Source: Hyphomicrobiales bacterium
Lineage (GTDB): Bacteria > Pseudomonadota > Alphaproteobacteria > Rhizobiales > Rhizobiaceae
Length of the DNA: 64,000 nt
Direction: 5' to 3'
Assembly: GCA_900473175.1 (NCBI GenBank)
Contig: UCKM01000013.1
Span: 213,799-277,798, forward strand
The position numbers were made by a program, and so were the translations under genes. Positions within the stretch are counted from its first letter, which is position 1. Every line of letters starts with the position of its first letter. This document shows positions 46,707 to 55,686 of the stretch, in pieces. The notes beneath the pieces were generated by a model, which made no database searches, was not told where the DNA came from, and saw only the letters and a program-made list of their open reading frames with translations.

Positions 46707-47087
46707 ATGGCCGCCGTAAAACCATTCAAACCTCTAGACGAGAAATTTCCGTTTGACCGCCAACTCGGTATCGCGGCCGCGCCTCTCGTGCTCATCAACC
46801 TCTTCTCGGTCGTCGATCCCGCCGACGAAGCGGGCTTCCTGGACGCTTTCAAGACGGCTGCCGAGATCATAACGAAGCAACCGGGCTTCATTTCCATGCA
46901 ACTACATCGAGCGATCGGCGATAGCCCGACTTACCTGAACTATGTGGTGTGGGAATCCACCGAGGCGGTCCGCGCCGCCTTCACTGATCCCGAGTTCCTC
47001 GGGAAACTTCCAGCATATCCTTCATCCGTCGTGGCCAGCCCGCACCTGTTCCAGAAAGTCGCCGTCCCCGGCTTCTGCACGGCCTGA
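46707..47087 (+). CDS. Antibiotic biosynthesis monooxygenase-like protein (ABM domain)
   Basis: 126 residues. The dimeric alpha/beta-barrel ABM fold shows LVLINLFSVVDPADEAGFLDAF, then KQPGFISMQLHRAI and YLNYVVWESTEAVRAAF. Such cofactor-free monooxygenases act on quinones or small aromatics. AGGAG is 7 bases before the ATG. Third gene of the inserted trio, followed immediately by a fragment of the FAD gene's 3' end. Confidence 0.85.
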   Translation: MAAVKPFKPLDEKFPFDRQLGIAAAPLVLINLFSVVDPADEAGFLDAFKTAAEIITKQPGFISMQLHRAIGDSPTYLNYVVWESTEAVRAAFTDPEFLGKLPAYPSSVVASPHLFQKVAVPGFCTA

Positions 47088-47103
47088 CTCCGGAAATATG
47101 GCG

Positions 47104-47150
47104 AGGCGCGGCGGCGGGTATCTCAGCCCAGCAGTCGATGCTTGTTTGAG
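47104..47150 (+). pseudogene. Fragment of the FAD oxidoreductase 3' end
   Basis: This stretch matches the last codons of the oxidoreductase genes (copy 1 at 28557-28602), including CAGCAGTCGATGC and a TGA, and then joins the methyltransferase leader. The full oxidoreductase copy 2 ends 2.1 kb upstream, so its 3' end is present twice around the inserted trio. Confidence 0.7.
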
Positions 47151-47172
47151 TGCGTACGGATTGGAGATGAGC

Positions 47173-47646
47173 ATGGCCGTCGAACCGGACAGCGCGGGTG
47201 TGCGCTTCCCTCCGCCCCTTGTCTATCTGGGAGCGCTGCTGTTAGGGCTGGCGGCGGAGCGGTTCGTCACCCTGCGCTCTTTCGGCATCGACTGGCGGTT
47301 GCTGGTCGCGACGGGCGCGCTGCCGTTCGTTGCCGGCGCGGCGATGATGCTTGCGGCGGCGGGGCTGTTCCGGCGGCTGGGCACCAACGTTCCGCCGTCG
47401 CAGCCAACGACCCTCATCGCAACGACCGGTCCTTATCGGTGGACCCGCAATCCCATGTATCTCGGCATGGCGCTTATCTATGCCGGCCTTGCGATCGGCT
47501 TCGACGGGCCGATCGCCTTTGCCTTGCTCCCGTTCGTGCTGATCGCGATCCAGACGCAGGTGATCGCCCGCGAGGAACGCTATCTCGAAGCGAAGTTCGG
47601 CGACGATTACCGCCGCTACAAGGCCGAGGTTCGCCGCTGGCTCTGA
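47173..47646 (+). CDS. Isoprenylcysteine carboxyl methyltransferase-like membrane protein (copy 2)
   Basis: 157 residues, near identical to the protein at 28624-29097; visible changes include Thr3 to Ala, one Phe to Leu in the first helix, Leu to Pro in the second (GALPFVAGAA) and Leu to Phe near the C-terminus. SAM-site motifs TGPYRWTRNPMYLGMAL and REERYLEAKFGDD are unchanged. TTGGAG lies 6 bases before the ATG. The much higher identity than between the regulators suggests recent exchange of this segment between copies. Confidence 0.88.
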   Translation: MAVEPDSAGVRFPPPLVYLGALLLGLAAERFVTLRSFGIDWRLLVATGALPFVAGAAMMLAAAGLFRRLGTNVPPSQPTTLIATTGPYRWTRNPMYLGMALIYAGLAIGFDGPIAFALLPFVLIAIQTQVIAREERYLEAKFGDDYRRYKAEVRRWL

Positions 47647-48020
47647 CTGTTCCGCCGCTCCCGCCTGCGGGGCCTTCTGATAAACCAGCCCCGGTTTCCT
47701 TGCGAGCTATCATATTCTGAAGGTTGCGGGTCGGTGTCACGGAAATCGACTGCCGGCTGACGCAGTACACCCGGCGCCTGAGGAGACGCACATGTCCAAA
47801 ACCAGCGACACCGAAGCCAGCATCAGGATCGCTCGTCCGACCGCTCTTGGAGAAGCCTGACACACATGGAGTTCGAACACGTCACCTTCGACTTGCCACA
47901 CTGCACTTTTCGCGCGCTGCAGGGTGGTGATTGCGATCTCGCGTTCATCGACCGCCTCTGGCGTCAAGGGTCGCCCGGCTTCTTGCTCAATCCTGCTCCC
48001 AAAGCGGAGCTATCCGATGA
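47647..48020. other. Degenerate tail and short frames after module copy 2
   Basis: About 370 bases. The first 90 repeat the tail at 29098-29190 with small indels. A 22-codon frame (47792-47860) with GGAG upstream starts MSKTSDTEAS and looks like a truncated gene start. A 61-residue frame at 47866-48051 overlaps the ABC pseudogene and is not recognised. Confidence 0.4.
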
Positions 48021-48318
<298 letters not shown>

Positions 48319-48456
48319 TGGTCTCTGGGTCGACGGATAGCATTTCGAGGTTGCACGTAGAACGCTACCCGCAACACGACGGTCTATGCGCAACTACCAA
48401 TGCAGCCGGCTCCAAGGACCTGATGGCCTCGCTTTTCTGCGCGCGGCATGGTTTGA

Positions 48457-48469
48457 TGACGGTACTTTT
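48457..48469 (+). repeat. Distal TGACGGTACTTTT repeat
   Basis: Same 12-bp motif as the cluster after guaA, 21.9 kb away and in the same orientation as three of those copies. Confidence 0.6.
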
Positions 48470-48675
48470 AGAAACAGATTCGGGGGTGGCACCGAACTCC
48501 GAGAGGTGCAAAAATCGTCCAATTGATCCCGATAGTTACTGAAACCACAGAAAAATTTTTGTGCCGATTTTCCCTTTGAAATCAACAGTGTAACTTTTTG
48601 ACAGGCCCGTTGCCGGAGTTTTCTTGCTGCCAGAGTAAATTTGCAAGCAATTTCAACTGGTTATATGCTGCTTAA

Positions 48676-48688
48676 ACAATAGAGTGGG
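48676..48688 (+). other. Candidate right attachment site
   Basis: ACAATAGAGTGGG matches the guaA 3' end (26192-26204) at 12 of 13 bases, with weaker matching to about 21 bases. Degeneration fits an immobile island. Confidence 0.35.
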
Positions 48689-48883
48689 CGCGACGGGGAG
48701 TGCTGTGGAGTAAAGCAGGATAGAGTGGCGGATTATATGCGATCTTTTCCCAGCGATAGTGGTCGATAGTTCTCGCGTCGCTCTGCCATCTGCAAATAAT
48801 TCGACCCGCACTAACGTCCAGTGCATTAAGAGCTAACGTGCGATTGCATGAGGTACTCTCAATGGGTCTGCAACCGTGAAGAC

Positions 48884-48911
48884 GTAGGTTCAAATCCCGC
48901 CCCCGCAACCA
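48884..48911 (+). other. tRNA 3'-end fragment, initiator-tRNA-like
   Basis: GTAGGTTCAAATCC followed by CGCCCCCGCAACCA resembles the T arm and acceptor 3' end of bacterial initiator tRNA-Met, CCA included. No matching 5' half, D arm or anticodon stem can be folded upstream. Such detached 3' ends are left by elements that integrate in tRNA genes. Not a working tRNA. Confidence 0.5.
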
Positions 48912-49348
48912 CGCTACAGCACGCCACGCTATCCAAAACTACGATCCTGTGCGCCAGAGTACTGCGATCAGTCGCCAAATCCCCACGGCAAGACATAAAT
49001 TCAAAATCAACAGTTGCACAGCGTGACTCACTTGTCCGCAGCACAGATCATGTCGCTTTCCCTTGGCTAAGCTGAGAGAGGTAACTTCTAGGTCTTGGCC
49101 GGCTTCTTTGCGCATCTATGCTGCACCAGGTTGGCATCACTACCCCGGCGCATCTCGCGACATTTAACACGGTTTCGTCGATCGGCGCCCGCGTCATGGA
49201 TCGCCGAACCCGGCCACTCGCCATCGCTCTAGGTCTCTTGAGCGAGTGAAATTGGGATGATGGAGCGCATCGGCTCATTCGACTCTTCCGAGCGGGAAGG
49301 CCGGATCTCATCGAACGATCCGGCCGGGGAGGGGGCAGAAGCAAGCCG

Positions 49349-50098
49349 TTATGCGACCTGTGTGGCAAGCGTTACGGCATCCGCGCCGGCCGGGATGCGA
49401 AACGGCGAAGAGGCATCGGTCACTGCCTGCCAGACCGCTTTTGCCACGTCGCTCGCAGTGGTGATTTCGGCCGGCTGCGGTGGCGTTGCGGAGAACACCT
49501 GTTTCGCCCAGCCGGCATAGGCTTCGGGTATGCCGTTCTGCGAGCGGTCGCGGGCGGTCGCGCTAAAGGAGGTTTCCGGCGCTCGACCGGGGACGATCAG
49601 CCGAACGCGCACTCCAAACGGCTCCACCTCCAACGCCATGTTTTCGCTGAATGCTTCTACGGCCGCCTTGCTGGCCGTATACGCGGACAACATCGGCAAC
49701 GGCTTGAGCGTCACGGCGGACGACACATTGACGATCACGCCCGTCCCTTGCGCACGGAAGCCGGGCATTACCGCTTGTGACATTGCCATGGTGCCGAACG
49801 TGTTCAGCTCGAAAAGCTGGCGTGTTGCGTCGATCGACACGCCTTCCAGCGCACCCATCAGACCGACGCCCGCATTGTTGACGAGGGCGTCGATCGGCCC
49901 TGCTTCTTCCAGAGCACGAGTGATATTGGCAGCGTCAGTCACATCGAGTGCCACGACGCGCAGACGTTCGGATGCGGGCAACAGATCCCCACGAGGCGTG
50001 CGCATCGTGGCAATGACAGTCCAGTCGCGATCGAGAAAATAGCGGGCAGTCTCAAGCCCGAAGCCGGACGAGCTGCCGGTGATGAGGATGGTATTCAT
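49349..50098 (-). CDS. SDR-family oxidoreductase
   Basis: 249 residues, classical short-chain dehydrogenase with ILITGSSSGFGLETARYF, the NNAG of DALVNNAGVGLMG, catalytic Ser in VNVSSAVTLK and YTASKAA. TMRTPRG after strand 2 suggests NADP. AGGAG lies 7 bases before the ATG at 50098. It is about 100 bases downstream of the chlorophyllase-like gene on the same strand and may be in the same transcript and thus in the TetR regulon. Confidence 0.9.
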   Translation of the reverse strand: MNTILITGSSSGFGLETARYFLDRDWTVIATMRTPRGDLLPASERLRVVALDVTDAANITRALEEAGPIDALVNNAGVGLMGALEGVSIDATRQLFELNTFGTMAMSQAVMPGFRAQGTGVIVNVSSAVTLKPLPMLSAYTASKAAVEAFSENMALEVEPFGVRVRLIVPGRAPETSFSATARDRSQNGIPEAYAGWAKQVFSATPPQPAEITTASDVAKAVWQAVTDASSPFRIPAGADAVTLATQVA

Positions 50099-50193
50099 GT
50101 AAAACTCCTGTTTGTGGTGATGGTATAGCGCGACCATGGGAGACGCTGGACGCGCGTTACGAGGGAGTCGGAAAAACAGGTGCGTCTGGCGGC

Positions 50194-51132
50194 CTACTTC
50201 GTCTCGACGGTGCCTTCCGGCGCAGCATCGGCTACCAGCGTCGCGACCGTATCCGAAAATGCGGGATCGCCGGGATAGAGCACGCTGCGGAGGAAGGAGG
50301 TTGAAAGGCGCTGGATCGCGGCGACTCGTTGGGGCCGTTCGTCTGTCGTCTCGCGCGCCTCATAACCAGGGATGCCGCCAAGAGCATGCTCGCTGCCAAA
50401 GGCCGTAAACAATGCCTTGGGTGAGGGGCTCAAATCGTAGGCATCGCGCCACCAGTCGGCGCCACGTGTCGAAAGCCTGCCCACATCACGGTCGCCGACG
50501 ATGATCAGGGTCGGCGCCGTCATGGTCGAGAAATCTGGATACATGAATGGGTAGGTACGGGCTGCATATTCGGTCAGGTCATCGCCTCGACCTGGCGCCG
50601 CCAGCAGCACGCCCGCTTTCACGCGGTTGTCCTTCCTGTTGATCACCGATCCGTCGTCGGGATCGGGATGGGTAGCGCCAAGCAAGGTACTGGCGGTCTG
50701 CGCGCCCCATGAATGGCCGGCAACCGCGATACGCGAGTGATCGAGCCGCCCCCGGATCATCAATGCTTCGTTCTCGATGCGATCGAGCCCGCCGAGAACC
50801 GCGGCAAGGTCTTCTTCACGGAAGCGCCAGAATTGGGGGCGGCGAGGATCGTCCGGGGCGAGGCGGAGCATTCGCGAATCCAGGTGTGTTGGCTGGATCA
50901 CGGCGAAGCCATGTGCTGCCCAATAATCAGCGAGTGGACCATAGGCGTGACATGACTGGCCATTACCGTGCGAGAAGATGATGACCGGCAGCGTGTCGCC
51001 TGAGATCGGTAAGGAAACCCGAACGTGCAGGTCAGTGCCTCGTCCTGGCGACGGCAAGATAATGGGAGAGATGGAGACAACAGGGGGTAAGCCCGCAGTG
51101 TGTGCGTCGGTTTCAGCGAACGAACTGGACAT
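50194..51132 (-). CDS. Alpha/beta hydrolase, chlorophyllase/dienelactone-hydrolase-like
   Basis: 312 residues. Oxyanion region VIIFSHGNGQSCHAYGPLAD and the nucleophile elbow AGHSWGAQTAS with its serine are clear; a catalytic acid fits APTLIIVGDRDVG and the histidine GSEHALGGIPGYE. The pattern resembles chlorophyllase-like and polyester-cleaving hydrolases; substrate unknown. No signal peptide, so cytoplasmic. It is divergent from a TetR regulator with paired palindromes between. Confidence 0.85.
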   Translation of the reverse strand: MSSSFAETDAHTAGLPPVVSISPIILPSPGRGTDLHVRVSLPISGDTLPVIIFSHGNGQSCHAYGPLADYWAAHGFAVIQPTHLDSRMLRLAPDDPRRPQFWRFREEDLAAVLGGLDRIENEALMIRGRLDHSRIAVAGHSWGAQTASTLLGATHPDPDDGSVINRKDNRVKAGVLLAAPGRGDDLTEYAARTYPFMYPDFSTMTAPTLIIVGDRDVGRLSTRGADWWRDAYDLSPSPKALFTAFGSEHALGGIPGYEARETTDERPQRVAAIQRLSTSFLRSVLYPGDPAFSDTVATLVADAAPEGTVETK

Positions 51133-51160
51133 GGGCCTGCGAACCTCCGAACTGGCAAGC

Positions 51161-51202
51161 GGATCAATGATCCGTTATACTGTAAATACGGATCATTGAT
51201 CC
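51161..51202. promoter_or_regulatory. Two palindromic TetR operators
   Basis: GGATCAATGATCC (51161-51173) and GGATCATTGATCC (51190-51202) are 13-bp palindromes about a single centre base, 29 bases apart, flanked by the same CGT. They stand between the divergent hydrolase and TetR genes with an AT-rich promoter-like stretch between them. Confidence 0.8.
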
Positions 51203-51226
51203 GTTTAGCAAGAAGGATCGCAGAAA

Positions 51227-51859
51227 ATGTTGTCGACCAAATTCGGGAATGCAGTCGAGGCTGCGTCACCGGCTCCTGGCGATGCCGAAGCACCCGCACC
51301 GCGAATGCGCGCCGATGCCCGCAGGAACGAGGAAGCCGTCTTGGAAGCCGCCAAGATCGTGTTCGCCCGTTCGGGGGTCGATGCGCCCATTCGGGAGATC
51401 GCGACACAAGCGGGCGTTGGGCTGGGTACGCTCTACCGCCGTTTCCCGACGCGTGCCGACCTGGTGGCCGCGGTGTTCCGCCGCGAGGTTGATGCCTGCG
51501 CCGATGCGGCAGTGCTGCTTGCCGCTGACCACGGGCCAGCCGATGCGCTGGCAGCTTGGCTGAAGCGCTACACGCGCTTCCTGGCCACCAAGCAGGGGTT
51601 GGCCGCGGCGCTCAATTCCGGCGATCCGGCATTCGCCCTCTTGCCCGATTATTTCCGAAGCCGATTTGAACCGGCTCTGTCGATGCTGCTGAATGCTGCC
51701 GCCAGTGCGGGAGAAGTCCGAGCTGACGTTGCACCCTACGATCTGCTGCGCGCGATCGGAAACCTCGCCGTGGCTTCGGGGGAGGATGGGCCGGCACACA
51801 CCGAACGAATGCTCATGCTGCTGCTGGATGGCCTGCGTTATGGTGCGAAGGCAAAATAG
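51227..51859 (+). CDS. TetR-family regulator
   Basis: 210 residues with a 25-residue leading tail before the DNA-binding domain (RNEEAVLEAAKIVFARSG, then IREIATQAGVGLGTLYRRFP). It belongs to the group whose HTH ends GVGLGTLYRRFPTRADL. It is divergent from the chlorophyllase-like hydrolase, with twin operators covering its own promoter, so autorepression and control of the hydrolase-SDR unit are likely. AGAAGGA is about 9 bases before the ATG. Confidence 0.92.
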   Translation: MLSTKFGNAVEAASPAPGDAEAPAPRMRADARRNEEAVLEAAKIVFARSGVDAPIREIATQAGVGLGTLYRRFPTRADLVAAVFRREVDACADAAVLLAADHGPADALAAWLKRYTRFLATKQGLAAALNSGDPAFALLPDYFRSRFEPALSMLLNAAASAGEVRADVAPYDLLRAIGNLAVASGEDGPAHTERMLMLLLDGLRYGAKAK

Positions 51860-52428
51860 CCGCAATTGCCACGAAGACGCTCGATAGGACCGATACCAGA
51901 AATGGAAGTTTTCGGTGCTCCCTTCCCAGAACAAGCCTTAAGCGGCGACTAATTCGTCAAGATGAGGCCAACTACGACGGAGACTTGTTAAATCGGCCTG
52001 ATTCCGGACCCTTTCAATCATCCCTGATCCGCATCGTCCGCCTGGTCGGGCACCATGTCGGTGGGAACTTGCCGTTCCCCTTGGTGCGACACAGCTTCGC
52101 ATGAACGAGCGCTACCGCAAAATAAATATAAATGTCAGTGTCCTTTCAAGCACTGTCGGAAGGCGGTTTTTGCCTGCCAAGCACATTAACCTCATCGGTA
52201 ACAAAAGATGTTTTCATCACCTTGTATAGTGGATTGGCTCGTTTCTTCGCCCCAACCACCCGGTGGCCGTTTGGATCGATCACCGGCCCTGCCAGCTTGG
52301 GTTAACGCCTGCCAAAAGATGCGGCGACCGACCCAGGAACTGCTGAATACCTTCCATTAGACGGCCAACCGCCAATCATCCGCCACCTGCGGCCGCCTCC
52401 ATGACCAGTTTGAGCGAAGGAACGTGAC
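51860..52428. other. Noncoding gap before the pirin gene
   Basis: About 570 bases. I see no frame with family-like sequence, no tRNA and no convincing terminator. It may hold the pirin promoter. Confidence 0.4.
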
Positions 52429-53364
52429 ATGAGCTGGAACCCCACGCAGAACCCCGAATGCCCCGAAACTGACAACCTCGACGCCATCGAGACCCTCATC
52501 ATCCCGCGTACCCGCGATCTCGGCGGATTCGAAGTGCGCCGTGCCTTACCCGCCCCGAAACGGCAGATGGTTGGCCCCTTCATCTTCTTCGATCAGGTGG
52601 GGCCGGCGGAGTTCCTGACTGGCGGTGGCATCGACGTACGTCCGCATCCGCATATCGGGCTGGCGACCGTGACCTATCTTTATGAGGGCGCATTTCACCA
52701 TCGCGACAGCACCGGCGCCGACCAGATGGTCTACCCCGGTGAGGTGAACTGGATGATCGCCGGTAACGGCGTCACTCATTCCGAACGCACCAGCGAGGAG
52801 ATGCGCAGCCGTCCCCGCACCGCTTTTGGAATCCAGACCTGGGTCGCGCTGCCAGATCACGCAGAAGACACTGCGGCCAGTTTCGAACATCACGGTCGCG
52901 AGGCGCTGCCGTTCATCGAGGGTGAAGGCAAGCAGGTGCGGCTGATCATCGGCTCGGCCTGGGGGGCGCGGGCCCCGGTCAAGACCTTCACTGAGACTTT
53001 CTATGCCGATGTCATTCTGTCCGCCGACGCAAAGCTGCCGCTGCCCGACGATCACGAAGATCGCGGTGTCTATGTCGTCGAGGGTAGCGTCCTGATCGCC
53101 GGAACTCCGTTTGCTGCTGGCCAGATGATGGTGTTTCGTCCCGGCGATCGGATCAGCCTGACAGCAGGCGAGGCAGGCGCGCGCCTTATGGTGCTCGGCG
53201 GCGAGACAATGAATGGACCGCGCTATATTTCGTGGAACTTCGTCGCCTCGTCGCAGGAGAAGATCGACGCCGCGAAAGAGGCCTGGCGCAAGGGTGACTG
53301 GGAACACGGTCGTTTCCGTCTACCGTCCGGCGACGAGGCCGAGTTCATTCCGCTGCCCGAATAG
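52429..53364 (+). CDS. Pirin-family protein
   Basis: 311 residues, bicupin. The N-terminal cupin keeps the metal ligands: RPHPHIGLATVTYLYEG, the later H of AFHHRDS and E in the NGVTHSERT block. Bacterial pirins may act as quercetinase-like dioxygenases or redox-sensing regulators. AAGGAA lies 7 bases before the ATG. A RidA gene follows 68 bases downstream on the same strand and may be co-transcribed. Confidence 0.92.
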   Translation: MSWNPTQNPECPETDNLDAIETLIIPRTRDLGGFEVRRALPAPKRQMVGPFIFFDQVGPAEFLTGGGIDVRPHPHIGLATVTYLYEGAFHHRDSTGADQMVYPGEVNWMIAGNGVTHSERTSEEMRSRPRTAFGIQTWVALPDHAEDTAASFEHHGREALPFIEGEGKQVRLIIGSAWGARAPVKTFTETFYADVILSADAKLPLPDDHEDRGVYVVEGSVLIAGTPFAAGQMMVFRPGDRISLTAGEAGARLMVLGGETMNGPRYISWNFVASSQEKIDAAKEAWRKGDWEHGRFRLPSGDEAEFIPLPE

Positions 53365-53432
53365 CTGACGTGATCGAATGTGGTACCAGATTGGCTAACA
53401 TATCCATCGACAACAATTAACAGAGAACGAGA

Positions 53433-53831
53433 ATGACAAAACCCCAGGCCATCTTTCCCGTCAACAGACATGCTCTTTACGAAGAACATCGCTACTCGGC
53501 AGCGATCCGATCAGGCGATCTTCTTTTCGTTTCGGGGCGAGTCGGCAGCCGCGGCGATGGAACACCCGAACCTGATTTCGAACGCCAGGTTCAACTGGCC
53601 TTCGACAACCTGAAGGCTGCACTCGATGCCGCAGGCTGCACGTTCGACGATCTCGTTGATGTCACGACGTTCCACACGGACCCGGAGAGCCAGTTCGCAA
53701 CGATCATGGAAGTCAGGCAGAGGATTTTCACCAAGCCGCCTTATCCCAACTGGACTGCCGTCGGAGTAAACTGGCTGGCCGGGTTCGATTTCGAGATCAA
53801 GGTGATCGCGCGCATACCGGAGAGCAATTAA
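53433..53831 (+). CDS. RidA-family protein (YjgF/YER057c/UK114)
   Basis: 132 residues. The family line DLLFVSGRVGSRGDGTPEPDFE, NLKAALDAAGCTFDDLVDVTTF and the closing VIARIPES are typical. The canonical active-site arginine region (GVNWLAGFDFEIKVIARI) keeps the arginine that binds the carboxylate. Members destroy reactive enamines/imines. Probably in an operon with pirin. Confidence 0.9.
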   Translation: MTKPQAIFPVNRHALYEEHRYSAAIRSGDLLFVSGRVGSRGDGTPEPDFERQVQLAFDNLKAALDAAGCTFDDLVDVTTFHTDPESQFATIMEVRQRIFTKPPYPNWTAVGVNWLAGFDFEIKVIARIPESN

Positions 53832-53846
53832 GTCCCGAGGCTTTCC

Positions 53847-54812
53847 TCATCCGCCCACTGTAAGGACGGCCTTTCCCGCGAACTTTCTTTTCAGAAGTTC
53901 TCGGGCTGTCGTATCGATGTCGGCCCAAGGTGCGGTTTTTCCGATGACCGGACGGAGACTTCCATCGGACAGCCGCCGCGCAAGATCGGTAAGAATGGCC
54001 GACCCATCGGCCGCGCCCTCCAGCCGGGTCAGTTCCTCGAGGAGGAAGAAGCCGTAAAGAACCGTACCGCCATATGCTCCGCCGGATTGAAGGCGGAAGC
54101 GACGGGCGTCAAAGGTCGTGAGTGTATCCTCCGAAGCATCCCCGAAAAGAACGCAGGCACCGCGCGATGCCAGCCACATCAGTGCCTCGCCCAGAAGCGA
54201 GCCTCCGACACCCTCCAGAATCAGGTCGTAGGGCCCACCCTTCTCGCCGGCCTCAACGCCAACCGCGATATCGTTCGCGCCAAGGCTGCGCAGGAATTCC
54301 GCAGTCGAACCATCCCGCGTGAAGACCGTCACGTGGGCACCTGCAGCCGCTGCGAGCTGGATCGCATAAATGCCGACACCACCCGTGGCCGCCGTGACGA
54401 GAACACGGCTTCCCGGACCGATCGCCTTCTTCTGCAGCGCTACGGCTGCGGTCAGACCTGCGACAGGAAGGGTCGAGGCCGCTTCAAAGCTTACGTCGTC
54501 GGGAATTTTGGCAAGCCGGCTCGTCGGCACGGCGACGCGTTCCGCCCAGCCACCGCTCCATACCAGGCCCACCACGCGATCACCCGGTCGGAAACCGGAT
54601 CCTTCCGGGGCCGTCTGGACCACGCCCGACAAATCCCATCCGGGTCGATCGCCATCGGTACCTTCATAGAGTGCACCGCGAACTTCGCCGTTGTTCAGCG
54701 AGAAGGCGCGAACCGCGACGATTGCCTCGTCCGGCGCGGCCTCAGGTTCTGCATGTTCGGCAAGGACAAGGTGAGTTTCTGCACCTGTCTTCGAAACTGT
54801 AACAGCTTTCAA
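53847..54812 (-). CDS. Zinc-independent quinone oxidoreductase-like MDR protein
   Basis: 321 residues of the medium-chain dehydrogenase fold. N-terminal GroES-like domain (PGWDLSGVVQTAPEGSGFRPGDRV) and Rossmann domain with VLVTAATGGVGIYAIQLAAA. Zinc cysteines are lacking, as in NADPH:quinone reductases. The start is a TTG at 54812 with GGAG 7 bases upstream; there is no ATG nearby, so this is a genuine rare start. Neighbour of RidA tail to tail. Confidence 0.9.
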   Translation of the reverse strand: MKAVTVSKTGAETHLVLAEHAEPEAAPDEAIVAVRAFSLNNGEVRGALYEGTDGDRPGWDLSGVVQTAPEGSGFRPGDRVVGLVWSGGWAERVAVPTSRLAKIPDDVSFEAASTLPVAGLTAAVALQKKAIGPGSRVLVTAATGGVGIYAIQLAAAAGAHVTVFTRDGSTAEFLRSLGANDIAVGVEAGEKGGPYDLILEGVGGSLLGEALMWLASRGACVLFGDASEDTLTTFDARRFRLQSGGAYGGTVLYGFFLLEELTRLEGAADGSAILTDLARRLSDGSLRPVIGKTAPWADIDTTARELLKRKFAGKAVLTVGG

Positions 54813-54918
54813 TGTGACACTCCCCGATTCAGTATTCGATCAAATTTGGATTTGGTTGCGTATCGCGTTGCGGATGGAAACACGCGCAACGGTGGTCGGA
54901 TATCGGCCGAAAGCAGAA

Positions 54919-55686
54919 TTATTTCGCAGCCTCTTCGATCAGATCCGTCACAACCTTCGGATGCGAGACCATCACGACATGCGATGCCCCCTCGACCACG
55001 ATCGTCCGCCTGGAGCCTGCGCGCTCAGCCATGAAGCCGAGTGCCTTGGCCGGGATGTTTTTGTCGCCGTCGCCATAGACGAAGTAGGACGGCCGCGTTT
55101 TCCAGGCAGGTTCGCTGGACTTTTCCGTCAGGGCCGCTTCGGTGATTGGCCGCTGGCCGACAGCCATTAGTGCGGAGGCCTCGGGCGGAACGTCGTGCGC
55201 GAACTGGTCGCGGAACTTGGTCTGGTCGATGTAAAGATCGACGCCCCCGTCAGTGAGCCCGATTGGGGCTGCAAGCGCATCCCCAAGCGTGCCGCCGGGG
55301 AACTTGCCCGCCAGATCGGATGCAGATTCGCCAGAATCCGGTGCGAAGGCAGCCACATAGACGAGCGACTTGACGTTGTCGTGGCCATTTGCAGCGTTAG
55401 AGATAATCTGGCCTCCGTAAGAATGACCAACGAGCACCACCGGGCCCTCGATGCTTCCGACGATGTCGGAGACGAGGCGCGCATCATTCGAGACACTCCG
55501 CAACGGATTGGCGACAGCGACCGTCTCATAGCCGTCCTTTTGGAGGTTGATGATGACGCCATTCCAGCTTGACGAGTCAGCAAACGCACCATGAACGAGG
55601 ACGATAGTGGGCTTGACCGGTTGAGCGATAGCGGCACCGGACAGAAGGGCGGTCGCGATAGCAACCGTTGCAGCAAGCTTGAGCAT
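54919..55686 (-). CDS. Exported alpha/beta hydrolase
   Basis: 255 residues with a signal peptide (KLAATVAIATALLSGAAIA, cleavage before QPVKPT), so periplasmic. TIVLVHGAFADSSSW gives the oxyanion region, VVLVGHSYGGQII the serine elbow, and the histidine is in VEGASHVVMVSHP. Close to salicylate-esterase/EstC-like hydrolases. An ATG at 55686 with AGGA 9 bases upstream is favoured over a GTG at 55692. Confidence 0.9.
   Translation of the reverse strand: MLKLAATVAIATALLSGAAIAQPVKPTIVLVHGAFADSSSWNGVIINLQKDGYETVAVANPLRSVSNDARLVSDIVGSIEGPVVLVGHSYGGQIISNAANGHDNVKSLVYVAAFAPDSGESASDLAGKFPGGTLGDALAAPIGLTDGGVDLYIDQTKFRDQFAHDVPPEASALMAVGQRPITEAALTEKSSEPAWKTRPSYFVYGDGDKNIPAKALGFMAERAGSRRTIVVEGASHVVMVSHPKVVTDLIEEAAK

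Larger units (their letters stand above)
48319..49348. other. Noncoding right border of the island
   Basis: About 1 kb with no supportable gene. It holds the fifth TGACGGTACTTT copy, the guaA-end-like sequence at 48676 and the tRNA-like 3' end at 48884. Short frames on either strand are not protein-like. Confidence 0.55.

Noticed and set aside
48841-48911. Complete tRNA gene
   Set aside because: Only the T arm and 3' end can be recognised; no D arm, anticodon stem or 5' acceptor strand fits.
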